A stretch of 64,000 bases of DNA, from the NCBI RefSeq assembly GCF_041200025.1, contig NZ_CP165628.1, forward strand, positions 1 through 64,000, in the 5' to 3' direction. Positions within the stretch are counted from its first letter, which is position 1. The number at the start of each line of letters is the position of its first letter. Of the stretch, positions 30,312 through 39,918 are shown in pieces. Position numbers and translations under genes: made by a program. The notes under the pieces were generated by a model, which saw only the letters and a program-made list of their open reading frames with translations, searched no databases and was not told where the DNA came from. The DNA comes from Rouxiella sp. WC2420 (GTDB lineage Bacteria; Pseudomonadota; Gammaproteobacteria; Enterobacterales; Enterobacteriaceae).

Positions 30312-30330
30312 GAGGGCTAGGTTAGCCCTC
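30312..30330 (-). promoter_or_regulatory. Leader hairpin directly upstream of the lafA ribosome site
   Basis: GAGGGCTA and TAGCCCTC form a perfect 8-bp stem with a 3-base loop on the lafA transcript (30312-30319 and 30323-30330). The AGGAGA ribosome site (30303-30308) starts a few bases after it. It could stabilise the very abundant flagellin mRNA or hold back translation until hook completion. Confidence 0.6.
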
Positions 30331-30433
30331 TTGTTTCGGTATCAGGATAAAACGACCATTGGCGGGGAAATATTAAGTGCGTGAGGGATAGAATTTAAAA
30401 AAACGTATTTAATATGACTAAAGCTTTTATAAA

Positions 30434-31465
30434 TTAGTTGGTTACGCGCAAAACATTTTTAACCATAGCGCTGCGGGCGTTGGCCTGCCCGCTTAATGCC
30501 TGAGATAGCGTGGCAAAATTGTTTGCTGCATTCGCGAGCTTATTGCCTATCTGTGCCGCCGCCTTTTGCGCCGAACCCGCCTGTTTAAAGGTGGCCATCG
30601 ACTGGAACTGGGCGCGGATTTGCTCCCTGTTTTGCGAAAGCTGCTGGCGCTGCTCGCTGATATGTTGCAGCGTGCGATGAAGCTCATCCATCATAGCGGC
30701 AGCTTTGACAGGCTTACTGATGATGTTATTCACACTGTCCAGCAGCTGATGCCCGGCCACTAGCATGACGGGTGTAAACTGCTCCCCCGGAAAACGCCCA
30801 CCTTCACCACGCACTGTTAAATGCTGACAGATGCGCGCCGCGAATTGCTCATCGGCGGAAAAATTCAGCGGCTGCTCGGCGGACTGACTGACGCGGACCC
30901 CCAACCTTCCGAGGCATTGCCCTAACAGGCGTAAAGACTGATGCGGACCAGCATCTTGCGGGAGCCGCACTGCCGCCAACTGATGCCTGGCATCCGCGAT
31001 AGCGAACACAAGCGTTTCGGGTTGTTGGGAAGATAGCAGGGTATCTGCCGCGGGTAGGGTAAAATCAGTCTGCGGCTGGCCAACCAGAGTGACATTGAGT
31101 TGCCTGTCAACCCGATGGCCCGAGAGCACCAGCCTGGCATCCAGCAGGGTCGATAATTCTCCGGCCTGCTTTTTGATTGCCGCGTGCGGCCCGCTTTTTA
31201 TCGCGTGGCGTAGTTCAACAATCTGATTCTCCGCGCGCGCGAGAAAATCATCCGCCTGCTGGACGGCGGTGATCTGATGATTTAATTCAATATTGTAACG
31301 AACCGGGCGGCTGGAGATCAGTGGTGGGTCAGGAAAATCACCCAGCTGTGCCGCACTCTCAGCCAATAATTTACCCACTGCGCGCGACGGCGTGGTAGCT
31401 CGCGCCTGAGCCAGCGGAGCCGCCAGCCCGGAAGACTTGGTAGACGTAATTCCAACCTGCATCAT
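30434..31465 (-). CDS. lafW: Putative lateral hook-associated protein LafW
   Basis: The 343-residue product has no domain I can name and no signal peptide or membrane segment. It is mostly polar, with helical Gln/Ala-rich stretches near the C-terminus (DELHRTLQHISEQRQQLSQNRE, FATLSQALSGQANARSA) that recall axial proteins. In the Flag-2 loci of E. coli and related species a gene named lafW sits at this place, between lfgL and lafA. It starts right after the lfgL stop with no gap, so it is translated with lfgL. Function is unproven. Confidence 0.7.
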   Translation of the reverse strand: MMQVGITSTKSSGLAAPLAQARATTPSRAVGKLLAESAAQLGDFPDPPLISSRPVRYNIELNHQITAVQQADDFLARAENQIVELRHAIKSGPHAAIKKQAGELSTLLDARLVLSGHRVDRQLNVTLVGQPQTDFTLPAADTLLSSQQPETLVFAIADARHQLAAVRLPQDAGPHQSLRLLGQCLGRLGVRVSQSAEQPLNFSADEQFAARICQHLTVRGEGGRFPGEQFTPVMLVAGHQLLDSVNNIISKPVKAAAMMDELHRTLQHISEQRQQLSQNREQIRAQFQSMATFKQAGSAQKAAAQIGNKLANAANNFATLSQALSGQANARSAMVKNVLRVTN

Positions 31466-32386
31466 TTAGCTCATATAATTAAAGAGGGAAAGCTGGCTTA
31501 TCTTCATATAGGTCATGCCGCTGGCCTGAATGGACATTTTGTAAAGATTAAGGTCAGTGCTGGCCTGTGCCGGATTGCTGTTGGCCAGCTCGTCCATGGC
31601 CTGAGAATTGGAGGTCGCGATATCGGTATGCGCCTCGGCGAGCATGCTCAGCCGATTCTGCCTGCCGCCTAAATCGGTGAAAGTTGCCCCCAGTTTTTTC
31701 GACGCCTGCAGCATCATCTCATGGGCGCTCTGTAGCTCGGCCAGGTAGCTGGAAGGCACAATTTTAGAATTTTTCATTTTACTGCTTAACGCGGTCAGCT
31801 GATTAAGGACTTCCAAATCACTCCCCGCCTTGGAAAATACGCCGCTCATCAGAGTATTTTCTTTAATGTTAATCCCATTGGCTACTGTGGTTTCACGAGT
31901 CTGGTCGTTGCCCTGATAGCGATACTGTTGAGTTTTAGCGTCGAAAACGATCGGCTGTATATCGCTTAACGTACCGCCAAATAGCGCGTGGTTATCCTCA
32001 TTTTTCTGGTTAAGCGCGGCTATCACAGACTCAATCTTGCCATCGATACTGTGGGCAAAACTGCCCATATCGGCCCGCGAATGGCTGGCATTGGCCGCTG
32101 ACAGCAAGTCGTCAATAATCGCATCTGTCTGCTGATTAATTGCAGTAACCACCGTTTCTTGCTGTGACAGGCTGGTCTGTAAGCGGCTAATATTGCTTTG
32201 AAACTGTTTTAACACGCTGTTTTCACGCTGTAAATTTACCAGCTGCGAACTGGCAATCGGGTCATCCGACGGCAAATTAACCCGTTTGCCCGTTGACTGC
32301 TGTTCGATGATTTTGCTGATTTTTCCGCTGTTACGTTCAAAGGAGCGGGTCATGATCGCTGTCAGATACGTGCTACTGACTCTCAT
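31466..32386 (-). CDS. lfgL: Lateral hook-filament junction protein LfgL (FlgL-like)
   Basis: LfgL joins hook and filament together with LfgK. The 306-residue product has the FlgL-type N-terminus (MRVSSTYLTAIMTRSFERN, STGKRVNLPSDDPIASSQLVNLQRE) and the C-terminus TDLNLYKMSIQASGMTYMKISQLSLFNYM. The DDP motif at the end of the N-terminal helix region is diagnostic. It follows lfgK by 24 bases and touches lafW. Confidence 0.94.
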   Translation of the reverse strand: MRVSSTYLTAIMTRSFERNSGKISKIIEQQSTGKRVNLPSDDPIASSQLVNLQRENSVLKQFQSNISRLQTSLSQQETVVTAINQQTDAIIDDLLSAANASHSRADMGSFAHSIDGKIESVIAALNQKNEDNHALFGGTLSDIQPIVFDAKTQQYRYQGNDQTRETTVANGINIKENTLMSGVFSKAGSDLEVLNQLTALSSKMKNSKIVPSSYLAELQSAHEMMLQASKKLGATFTDLGGRQNRLSMLAEAHTDIATSNSQAMDELANSNPAQASTDLNLYKMSIQASGMTYMKISQLSLFNYMS

Positions 32387-32410
32387 AGAAATTCCTTGTT
32401 ATGCATGGGC

Positions 32411-33781
32411 TTAGAACAGCGCCAGAAGATCGCTGAAAATACGATTGCCGGTGGCAATTACCTTCATGTTGGCCTGATATTCTTGCTGACAGTCTTGAAG
32501 ATTGATTGCTTCCTCATCCATGTTGACCCCGCTCAGACCATCACGCTGACTTTCGGCCTGCTGCAAAATATCATCCGCCGCTGTTGATTCGCTTTGGTTC
32601 TGACGACTGGTGATACCAATCGCGCTGACCATTGACGCGCAGTTTTCCCCCAAGCTGGCAGGGGTTGCGCCACTCAACGAATACTTTTTGTTTTTCAGTG
32701 CGATGAGAGCTAACAGGTTGCCGTCATTGCCCGTTGCGCCCTTTTTATCGGATAACGCGAGCTCAGAGGTTTTGATCTGAGTTATTTGCAGCAAATCGTC
32801 AGAACCTTTAGCATTGAATACAAACAGTGGCTTACCGGCATGACCTTGTAAATCAAACCCTTTTGCTAGCTGCTGATTCATCTCCCTGGCCATATTCTCG
32901 GCCATATCACTGACGGCGCTCTGCATGGTTTTCAATGTGGTATTTTCGTAATCATTTATCGCGCCCAGTTTTCCACCGCAGGAGAGGCCGATACTGTTTT
33001 TTGACTGTGCAAAAGCGAGACTTATTTCCTGCGATCCGTTGGGCAGAGTGCTGACAGAAAGCCTACCGGTGCTGCTGCCGCTGACCAGCGTCTCTCCATT
33101 GCTCAACGAGACCTTATAGTTGCCGCGACTGTCTTCCAGCACCTTGACGTCCATGTAGCCGCTGAGTTTTTTCACCAGTTCGTCGCGCTGGTCGCGCATC
33201 GTATTCGAGTTGGATCCGGTGGCCTCCAAATCTGCTATCTTGCTGTTATAGCTGGCAATATCCTTGCTTAAAGCATTGACGGTCAATACCGTGTTTTCAC
33301 GCTGGCTGCGTATGGCAACATGCTGATTTTTAATAAAATCGTTCACGCTATTAAACCGAGTCGCCATTGCCTGCGCTTCGTTGATCACCGCCTGGCGCAC
33401 GGCGTTGTTGTCTGGCTGAGTAGTGGCTCCATGCAGCGTGGCAAAGAATTTGTCGATCCCCTCGGCCAAACCGGAATTTGAGTTGCCCAACAGCGATTCC
33501 ATCGGCGTCAAAAAGGTTTGCCCGCTTTTGTAATATTCGCTTTTACTGATGCTGCTGCGCACTTGGCCGGTTAAATACTGGCTGGATATCCGGCGAATTC
33601 GCTCTACTTGAACACCTCCTCCGGGACTGAGATGAGCGCTGTCCACAGGACCTACAGCACTCTGGTCGGCATGTTGACGGCTGTAACCGGCCGTCTTGAG
33701 GTTGGCGAGATTCATTGCCGTGGTGTTCATTCTTATTTTGGCCGCCTGCGCACCGCTGCAGGCGATTGTCATCATGCTCAT
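32411..33781 (-). CDS. lfgK: Lateral hook-filament junction protein LfgK (FlgK-like)
   Basis: LfgK is the hook-associated protein 1. The 456-residue product has the axial-protein N-terminus with the ANLKTAGYSRQ motif, the FlgK middle with LFVFNAKGSDD and the C-terminal SGVNMDEEAINLQDCQQEYQANMKVI, which is diagnostic of FlgK. It is shorter than the primary FlgK (about 550 residues), as usual for lateral systems. About 98 bases separate it from lfgJ, so a separate promoter is possible, and none is clear. Confidence 0.95.
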   Translation of the reverse strand: MSMMTIACSGAQAAKIRMNTTAMNLANLKTAGYSRQHADQSAVGPVDSAHLSPGGGVQVERIRRISSQYLTGQVRSSISKSEYYKSGQTFLTPMESLLGNSNSGLAEGIDKFFATLHGATTQPDNNAVRQAVINEAQAMATRFNSVNDFIKNQHVAIRSQRENTVLTVNALSKDIASYNSKIADLEATGSNSNTMRDQRDELVKKLSGYMDVKVLEDSRGNYKVSLSNGETLVSGSSTGRLSVSTLPNGSQEISLAFAQSKNSIGLSCGGKLGAINDYENTTLKTMQSAVSDMAENMAREMNQQLAKGFDLQGHAGKPLFVFNAKGSDDLLQITQIKTSELALSDKKGATGNDGNLLALIALKNKKYSLSGATPASLGENCASMVSAIGITSRQNQSESTAADDILQQAESQRDGLSGVNMDEEAINLQDCQQEYQANMKVIATGNRIFSDLLALF

Positions 33782-33879
33782 CGTTTACCCTTGATCCGGT
33801 TTTAATGCGTTAGTGGCTGCATATTGCCTGTTGTCATTCAGCGACCGGCTGCGCCTGAAACTTAAATTGTTGGCGATTA

Positions 33880-34182
33880 TCACGGCTTTTCTCGCTGACC
33901 CAACTGCTTGATAAGCAGGTCGGCAATGCCGCTACGATGCTGGGCTGCCAAGGTTTGCGACAGCTTATCGTCATAGAAATCACGCATCATCCGCTGCTGC
34001 TTGCTGTTGAAAGGGTCGTCATCGCCCACCAGAGCGTCGGACGCTTTGCGCATTTGCTGGGTCATTGAACGTAGGAACATCGCCTCGAACTGTTCTGAGG
34101 CCTGAGCAATATTTTGCGGTTTGGCGGAGCCGCCGAAATCACCTGGAATATAGGCGCGTGACGTGCTGATAGCTGCAACCAT
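33880..34182 (-). CDS. lfgJ: Lateral flagellar rod-binding protein LfgJ (FlgJ-like, no muramidase)
   Basis: FlgJ is the rod cap. The 100-residue product matches only its N-terminal rod-binding half (EQFEAMFLRSMTQQMRKA, MMRDFYDDKLSQTLA, GIADLLIKQL). The C-terminal beta-N-acetylglucosaminidase domain of primary FlgJ (about 310 residues) is absent, so a separate enzyme must open the peptidoglycan. The start overlaps the lfgI stop by 1 base (TAATG). Confidence 0.92.
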   Translation of the reverse strand: MVAAISTSRAYIPGDFGGSAKPQNIAQASEQFEAMFLRSMTQQMRKASDALVGDDDPFNSKQQRMMRDFYDDKLSQTLAAQHRSGIADLLIKQLGQREKP

Positions 34183-35279
34183 TAGATGACCACCAGTTCA
34201 GCATCAAGAGCACCGGCTTCATGCAGCGCTTGCAAAATGGCCATCATGTCATCTGGAGATGCACCAAGGCTGTTAATCGTATCAACAATACTTCGCAGGC
34301 TGGTGCCCGCGGCAACGGAGATCATTTGTCCCTTACCCTGATTGACCGCAATATTGCTTTGCGGCGTGACCACGGTTTTGCCTTTGCCGAACGCGTTGGG
34401 TTGGCTGACATTGCGGGATTCGCTGATATTGACCGTTAGATTTCCATGAGAAACCGCCGCTGCATGCACGACCACGCCTTCACCTATCACCACGGTTCCG
34501 GTGCGTGCGTTAAACACCACGCGAGGCTGTACTTTTCCTGAAGTTACCGGCAGATCTTCCAGCATCGACATAAAAGCGACCCGTGCGCCGGGGTCATTTG
34601 GCGCATTGACGATGACATTAGTGGCGCTTTGTGCGGTGGCAGTCTGTGCGCCAAAAGCCTGATTGAGAGCGATAGCGACATTATTGGCAGTTTTAAAACT
34701 GGGGCTTTTCAGATTGAGGATCACCGTATTATTGCTTTGAAAATCGCTGGCAATTTCCCGCTCCACTGATCCACCATTCGGCACCAGTCCCACAGTCGGA
34801 GTATTGACAGTAATGCTCGAGCCGCTTTCTCCCTGCGCCTTGAAGCCGCCGACCACGACATTACCCTGCGCCAGCGCGTAAACCTCGCCGTCTGCGCCGC
34901 GTAGTTGAGTCAGCAACAATGTACCGCCGCGCAGGCTTTTTGCATCACCAATCGAAGAGACAGTGATATCGATCGTCTGCCCGCGCGCATACATCGGCGG
35001 CAGGGTGGCGCTTATGGCAACGGATGCAACGTTTTTGACCTTCGGGTCCATCTTCGGCGGCAGCTGAACGCCAAACTGGCGTAGCATGTTCATCATCGAC
35101 TGGCTGGTAAATTTAACCTGATTTTTATCGCCGGTTCCGGCCAGACCGACCACCAGGCTATAGCCTACGAGCTGATTGCCGCGTACTCCCTGAATGTCCA
35201 CAAGTGAACCCAGCGATTGTGCCAACGAGGCTGGAACGGCCAGCCACAGCCCGATAAAGACAATAAATGCCCGATTCAT
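34182..35279 (-). CDS. lfgI: Lateral flagellar P-ring protein LfgI (FlgI-like)
   Basis: LfgI forms the P ring in the peptidoglycan layer. The 365-residue product has a cleavable signal peptide ([20 protein letters not shown]) followed by the highly conserved FlgI body: [56 protein letters not shown] and [23 protein letters not shown]. Length is typical. Confidence 0.97.
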   Translation of the reverse strand: MNRAFIVFIGLWLAVPASLAQSLGSLVDIQGVRGNQLVGYSLVVGLAGTGDKNQVKFTSQSMMNMLRQFGVQLPPKMDPKVKNVASVAISATLPPMYARGQTIDITVSSIGDAKSLRGGTLLLTQLRGADGEVYALAQGNVVVGGFKAQGESGSSITVNTPTVGLVPNGGSVEREIASDFQSNNTVILNLKSPSFKTANNVAIALNQAFGAQTATAQSATNVIVNAPNDPGARVAFMSMLEDLPVTSGKVQPRVVFNARTGTVVIGEGVVVHAAAVSHGNLTVNISESRNVSQPNAFGKGKTVVTPQSNIAVNQGKGQMISVAAGTSLRSIVDTINSLGASPDDMMAILQALHEAGALDAELVVI

Positions 35280-35306
35280 AATGCTACTCCTGGGATGTCG
35301 CTGCGG

Positions 35307-35972
35307 TTAAATGGGAAAGAAAGGATGGTTGAACAGGCGCATTAGCCAGCCTGCCGAATTCGAATCACTCAACGCGCCACGGCCAGAATAAGAGATGCGA
35401 GCGTTGGCGATACGCTGTGAGGAAACGGAGTTGTCGCGCTCGATATCCTCCACGCGGACCAGTCCCGAGACGCGCATATATTCATCACCCTGATTGAGGG
35501 TCAGCCATTTTTCACCACGGATCACCAGCACGCCGTTGGGCAGCACCTGATGGACCGCAACGGTTATCGCCCCGCGCAGCATATTTTGCTGCTCAGAGCT
35601 GGCATCGCCGTTGAATTTACGATTGCCCGACACCGAGCCGCCGAGCTTGTCCAATGATTTGCCGAAGATCTCCGGCACGCCGATGGATGCATCATTTTTC
35701 TTGCCGAAGTGAGTGTTGGCCTGTTTGCTCGATTGGGTGGATTCGTCCAGCTTTACGGTCAGAATGTCGCCGACACGATAGGCGCGGCGGTCCTGAGTCA
35801 GCGACCAGTTATAGCCACTTTGAAACAGCCCTCCGCCGCTGTTTGGCGTAAGAGGCTGGAGCAGGTTTTCAGGCGGCGCGAACGCGGCATCGTCTTTATG
35901 CACCATCATCGAAGAGCTTTCACAGCCACTCAATGACAAAATAATCAGCCCGCTTAATAATTTGTTTTTCAT
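35307..35972 (-). CDS. lfgH: Lateral flagellar L-ring lipoprotein LfgH (FlgH-like)
   Basis: LfgH forms the outer-membrane L ring. The 221-residue product has a lipoprotein signal with LSGC (Cys17). It keeps the FlgH body (NWSLTQDRRAYRVGDILTVKLDESTQSSKQA and NGVLVIRGEKWLTLNQGDEYMRVSGLVRVEDIE) and the end AGWLMRLFNHPFFPI. It lies between lfgG and lfgI, in the usual order. Confidence 0.96.
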   Translation of the reverse strand: MKNKLLSGLIILSLSGCESSSMMVHKDDAAFAPPENLLQPLTPNSGGGLFQSGYNWSLTQDRRAYRVGDILTVKLDESTQSSKQANTHFGKKNDASIGVPEIFGKSLDKLGGSVSGNRKFNGDASSEQQNMLRGAITVAVHQVLPNGVLVIRGEKWLTLNQGDEYMRVSGLVRVEDIERDNSVSSQRIANARISYSGRGALSDSNSAGWLMRLFNHPFFPI

Positions 35973-36033
35973 AGGATCTTTTTATTCATCGCGATGCCGA
36001 ACCTGACGGATTAACATCGCGCAGATGGCGGAT

Positions 36034-36819
36034 TTACAGCGTTTGTGTAGCAAACTTCAGCATGTCGCCCGCGGCCGAAACCATCTTCGCGTTCATCTCG
36101 TAGGCGCGTTGAACGGTGATCATGTCGACCATCTCCTCCACTACCTGAACGTTGGAACCTTCCAGCGATCCCTGTTCGAGCTGTCCAAATGAGTCTTCGC
36201 CCGGCACACCTTCGACAGCTTCACCGCTGGCAGCAGTTTCTTTATAGAGGTTGGAGCCGAGAGCCTCCAGACCGCCAGCGTTAACGAAGTTGACTAGCGT
36301 AATCTGGCCAACCTCGACCGGGTCTGCCTCTCCACCGACGCTTGCAGTCACTGTGCCGTCTTTGCCGATGTGTAACTCTTTGGTATTCGCCGGAATTTCA
36401 ATCCGCGGGATCACCGGTAATCCTTCTGCGGTGACCAACGTACCGTCCGGGCTGGACTGAAAGTTTCCGGCACGGGTATAGGCGATATCGCCGTTGGCAT
36501 TTTCGATCTGAAAAAATCCCTGACCTGAAATTGCCAGGTCCAGGTTGCCTTTGGTGACCTGATTCGAGCCTTGGGTAAACTGCTTTTGGGTGCCAACAAC
36601 TTTAACGCCGGTACCAAACTGAATACCGGTCGGGGCAATGTGCGCCTGATCCAGCTGGCCGCCGGGAGCGCGCTGATTCTGGTAAAACAAGTCCTGGAAG
36701 ATGACCCGATCGCGCTTGAAGCCGTTGGTATTAACGTTGGCGAGGTTATTGGAGATGGCACTCATCTTGGCATCTTGTGCCGCTAGCCCGGTTTTGCTTA
36801 TCCATAACGCAGGATTCAT
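36034..36819 (-). CDS. lfgG: Lateral flagellar distal rod protein LfgG (FlgG-like)
   Basis: LfgG builds the distal rod. The 261-residue product is the normal FlgG length. It has the N-terminal axial motif (KTGLAAQDAKMSAISNNLANVNTNGFKRDR) and the C-terminal SNVQVVEEMVDMITVQRAYEMNAKMVSAAGDML, which marks FlgG. It follows lfgF with a 30-base gap. Confidence 0.97.
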   Translation of the reverse strand: MNPALWISKTGLAAQDAKMSAISNNLANVNTNGFKRDRVIFQDLFYQNQRAPGGQLDQAHIAPTGIQFGTGVKVVGTQKQFTQGSNQVTKGNLDLAISGQGFFQIENANGDIAYTRAGNFQSSPDGTLVTAEGLPVIPRIEIPANTKELHIGKDGTVTASVGGEADPVEVGQITLVNFVNAGGLEALGSNLYKETAASGEAVEGVPGEDSFGQLEQGSLEGSNVQVVEEMVDMITVQRAYEMNAKMVSAAGDMLKFATQTL

Positions 36820-36849
36820 GGGGTCTATCCTTTAAATTCAATGAATTGA

Positions 36850-37581
36850 TTAACTGTTTCGCAGTAAACGATCGCCGGCCTCAGCCAGTTCCTCTGCCAC
36901 TTTCATCATCTTGATCTGCGCCTCAAACTGGCGAGTCAGGGCAATGCTGGCCGTCATTTCGCTGACTGCAGACACATTGCTGCCTTCAAGATGCCGGGCC
37001 TCAAGCTCTACGCCGTCATTGCGTGCGAGGGCGCGCCCGCTTGCCACTAGCCAACCCTGAGCATTTTTGTGCAGACTTTTGGCGGCAATATCTACCAGCT
37101 TGATACGGTCGATATCCTGCTCTGCGCTTACGTCGCCATCGGCTGGAATAATGGAAATCGTGCCGTCGCTGCCCACCGAAATATGTTTGTAAGGTGGCAG
37201 AATGATGGGGCCGCTATCACCAAGTACCGCCAAACCGCCGATGGTGAGTTCGCCGCTATCGTTCACGTTCATTAAACCATTGCGGGTATAGGCTTCTCCT
37301 GCATCGCTGTTAACGGCAATTAGGCCCGCGCCGCGAATAGCGATATCCAGATCGCGACCGGTAACGTCGGCATGACCTTGCGTCAAATCCACCCCGGCAT
37401 TTTTCTCCTCCACCAGATAACGAGTGTTGTAACCGGCACCCGTTATGCGCTGCGCCTGCGCGCTTTCCAGATCGGCGCGAAATCCTTGAGTATTGACGTT
37501 GCTCAGATTATTGGCGTGGATAGCTTGCTGGTCGAGGCTGCGTGTTGCGCCGCTGACAGCGGTATAAATAAGGTGGTCCAT
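36850..37581 (-). CDS. lfgF: Lateral flagellar proximal rod protein LfgF (FlgF-like)
   Basis: LfgF is a rod subunit. The 243-residue product has the N-terminal motif (YTAVSGATRSLDQQAIHANNLSNVNTQGFRAD) and the C-terminal NVSAVSEMTASIALTRQFEAQIKMMKVAEE, both of the FlgF type. Its start shares one base with the lfgE stop (TAATG), so translation is coupled. Confidence 0.96.
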   Translation of the reverse strand: MDHLIYTAVSGATRSLDQQAIHANNLSNVNTQGFRADLESAQAQRITGAGYNTRYLVEEKNAGVDLTQGHADVTGRDLDIAIRGAGLIAVNSDAGEAYTRNGLMNVNDSGELTIGGLAVLGDSGPIILPPYKHISVGSDGTISIIPADGDVSAEQDIDRIKLVDIAAKSLHKNAQGWLVASGRALARNDGVELEARHLEGSNVSAVSEMTASIALTRQFEAQIKMMKVAEELAEAGDRLLRNS

Positions 37582-38777
37582 TACAGTGCCTGGAACAGCG
37601 CGGTCATCATGCTGTTATCTGTACTGATGACTTTGGTGTTAGCCTGATAGCTGCGCTGAGCGGTCATCAGTCCCACAAGTTCGGCGGTTAAATCGACATT
37701 TGACTCTTCAAGCATTGATGCCTTGATGCTGCCATATAGACCTGTTCCCGGATTGCCGGTCAGCATTTCTCCCGAGGCGCTGGTCTGCTGCCAGGTCGTG
37801 TTGTCCTGCGGGCTAAGGCCGTTGGGATTACGGAAGTTGGCCAGCACAAGCTGCCCCTGCAACAAGCGTTCGCCATTGCTGAAGGTGGCGTAAACCGTGC
37901 CGTCTTCATCAATTCTTTGGCCGGTTTTTTGGCCGGTCGGGTATCCGTTGGATTTATCCTGTGTGACGTCAAATGGCGATTGGTACTGACTGGTCCCGGC
38001 ATAATCCACGGCAAGTGAAATCGCGGCGGCACCCGTCGTCGGGGTAAAGATCGAGTTCAGCATCAGCGGGCCGGTCGGGGTAAGTAATTTACCGCTGCTG
38101 TTAAAGGTCAGGCTTTGCGGCGGAGTGCTCGACACTTTACCGTCGGCGACATAGTGAACGTCCCACTTATTGACGCCGGTTTTCACAAAATACTGCGTCA
38201 GCTGATGTTTGCCGCCGAGAGAGTCATACACCTCACTGGTGTGTTGCGAATTAAAACTGCTGGCATCGGCAGGGTCGAACGTTTTTGTGGTCGGCACTTT
38301 TGCATTGCTGTCCAGATTGGCGGTAAAGCCCAGTGTATCGCTGGCCTTGGCCGGTATCGCGCCGTTGGAGATTTTCAGATCCGTCAAAGCGCCGGTTTGC
38401 AATGCGCCTTTGGCATCAACGCCATGCCCCTGCAACAGCATGCCGTTGCTGCTCAGTCTGCCCTGATTATCGAAACCAAAAGTACCTGCGCGTGTCACGG
38501 CCGGCGCGCCTGAACTATCGCGAACGATAAAAAATCCTGCGCCATTGATAGCCAGATGCAGCTCGCTGTCAGAAGCCAAAAAGTTGCCTTTACGGGTTAT
38601 GCTTTGCGCTATTTTACTGACGCCAACACCCATTGGCTGACCGTTGGCATAGAGGGCGGAAAATTGGGTGTGCCCAGACTTGAATCCCACGGTTCCCGCG
38701 TTGGCAATATTATTACTGACACTGTTCATCTGCTGAGTCACGGCGTCTAAACCTGAAGTGGCGATACTGAAGCTCAC
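37581..38777 (-). CDS. lfgE: Lateral flagellar hook protein LfgE (FlgE-like)
   Basis: LfgE is the hook subunit. The 398-residue product has the conserved N-terminus (IATSGLDAVTQQMNSVSNNIANAGTVGFKS), the FlgE middle with TGLYGSIKASMLEESNVDLTAELVGLMTAQRSYQANTKVI, and is close to the usual hook length. Serine- and threonine-rich middle domains are typical of the exposed D1/D2 parts. It follows lfgD by 26 bases. Confidence 0.97.
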   Translation of the reverse strand: MSFSIATSGLDAVTQQMNSVSNNIANAGTVGFKSGHTQFSALYANGQPMGVGVSKIAQSITRKGNFLASDSELHLAINGAGFFIVRDSSGAPAVTRAGTFGFDNQGRLSSNGMLLQGHGVDAKGALQTGALTDLKISNGAIPAKASDTLGFTANLDSNAKVPTTKTFDPADASSFNSQHTSEVYDSLGGKHQLTQYFVKTGVNKWDVHYVADGKVSSTPPQSLTFNSSGKLLTPTGPLMLNSIFTPTTGAAAISLAVDYAGTSQYQSPFDVTQDKSNGYPTGQKTGQRIDEDGTVYATFSNGERLLQGQLVLANFRNPNGLSPQDNTTWQQTSASGEMLTGNPGTGLYGSIKASMLEESNVDLTAELVGLMTAQRSYQANTKVISTDNSMMTALFQAL

Positions 38778-38803
38778 GATAAAATTCCTTGATTAATAGA
38801 GAG

Positions 38804-39487
38804 TTAAAAGCTGTGTGCAGGCTTGCTATGGGCAGGACCAAACTGGGTGATCTGGTTGTAAGGCACATCACCAAGCCCGTTGATATCCAGTAGTATTTGC
38901 CCATCAGCCGGGGAGATCCGTACCGTATTAACCGTGCCAGCCAGCTCGATAGTCGGGCTTTTCTCTCCGGTATCGGTCACGATGCTGAGGGTATATTCAC
39001 CCGCTGGCAGTCCATTTTTTTGCGGATCGAGAGAGAAACCGTTTTGGCCGACCGGCAGTTTTCCAAGCGATATAGTGTGGTCCGTACCTTGCTTATCTTT
39101 GAGATGGAGGGTCACAACCGAGGCCGGGTTTTTTAGCGTTATGCGGGCTTCAATTGGCTGATTTTTCAGGTCAACGCTGTCCGATTGCACCATTACCTGC
39201 TTACCTACCAGATTGGCGGTGCTCAACGTTTGCAGGTTATCCATCAACGTATTATTGGCGTTCATCAGCTTCGCCACAGTAGTGAGCGATTCGGTTTGTG
39301 CCATCTGCGCGAACTGGTTAGCCATCTGATTGCTGTCGGTAGGATTGCTGGGGTCTTGATGAGTCATTTGCTCAAGCATCAGGCGCATAAACATATTTTC
39401 CTTGCCCGCGACGCTGTTGCTTTGTGGCACCGCCTCGGCGGCGTAAGGAGTCAATTGCTGGCCGGTGGTACGGTTGTTGACGTTCAT
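38804..39487 (-). CDS. lfgD: Lateral hook capping protein LfgD (FlgD-like)
   Basis: LfgD is the scaffold needed for hook assembly and is not kept in the finished hook. The 227-residue product has the FlgD N-terminus (ENMFMRLMLEQMTHQDPSNPTDSNQMANQFAQMAQTESL), whose QDPxNP motif is diagnostic. It is followed by a beta-rich region (DSVDLKNQPIEARITLK, GQNGFSLDPQKNGLPAGEYTLSI). Confidence 0.96.
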   Translation of the reverse strand: MNVNNRTTGQQLTPYAAEAVPQSNSVAGKENMFMRLMLEQMTHQDPSNPTDSNQMANQFAQMAQTESLTTVAKLMNANNTLMDNLQTLSTANLVGKQVMVQSDSVDLKNQPIEARITLKNPASVVTLHLKDKQGTDHTISLGKLPVGQNGFSLDPQKNGLPAGEYTLSIVTDTGEKSPTIELAGTVNTVRISPADGQILLDINGLGDVPYNQITQFGPAHSKPAHSF

Positions 39488-39490
39488 TTA

Positions 39491-39916
39491 TCAAGCCTCT
39501 CCCAGCTTCAGCAAACTTTGCTGCATGCTTTTCACGTTATTCAGGACTTCGACATTGGTCTCAAAACCGCGCGAAGCAGACATCATGTCGGCCATTTCCT
39601 CTACCACGTTGATATCAGGGTAAAAAACGTAGCCTTGCTTGTTGGCCAACGGATGATTTGGCTCATAGCGCTGCACGCTGGCCTGAGTTTCCGTGACGTC
39701 GAGAATTTGTACTCTCGCACCGGCAACGGCTTTAAAATCCATCAGCTGACTATTTTGATAAACCGCCGCAAACAGCGGATGGCGTGCCTTGTAAACCGAC
39801 TGTGCATTGGCTGCCGGGGTTTCAGCATTGGCCATGTTGCTGGCGATAGAATTTAGCCTGACCGTTTGCGCTGTCATGGCTGAGGCAGAAATGCGATAAA
39901 TATCAGTAAAGGCCAT
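39491..39916 (-). CDS. lfgC: Lateral flagellar rod protein LfgC (FlgC-like)
   Basis: LfgC is a proximal rod subunit. The 141-residue product keeps the FlgC pattern: YRISASAMTAQTVRLNSIASNMANAETPAA at the N-terminus, and the C-terminal PDINVVEEMADMMSASRGFETNVEVLNNVKSM. Length equals primary FlgC. It starts 2 bases after the lfgB stop. Confidence 0.96.
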   Translation of the reverse strand: MAFTDIYRISASAMTAQTVRLNSIASNMANAETPAANAQSVYKARHPLFAAVYQNSQLMDFKAVAGARVQILDVTETQASVQRYEPNHPLANKQGYVFYPDINVVEEMADMMSASRGFETNVEVLNNVKSMQQSLLKLGEA

Positions 39917-39918
39917 AC

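Noticed and set aside
30331-30433. Search for a sigma-28 promoter of lafA
   Set aside because: No TAAA-N15-GCCGATAA-like pair with acceptable match was found; nothing is claimed.
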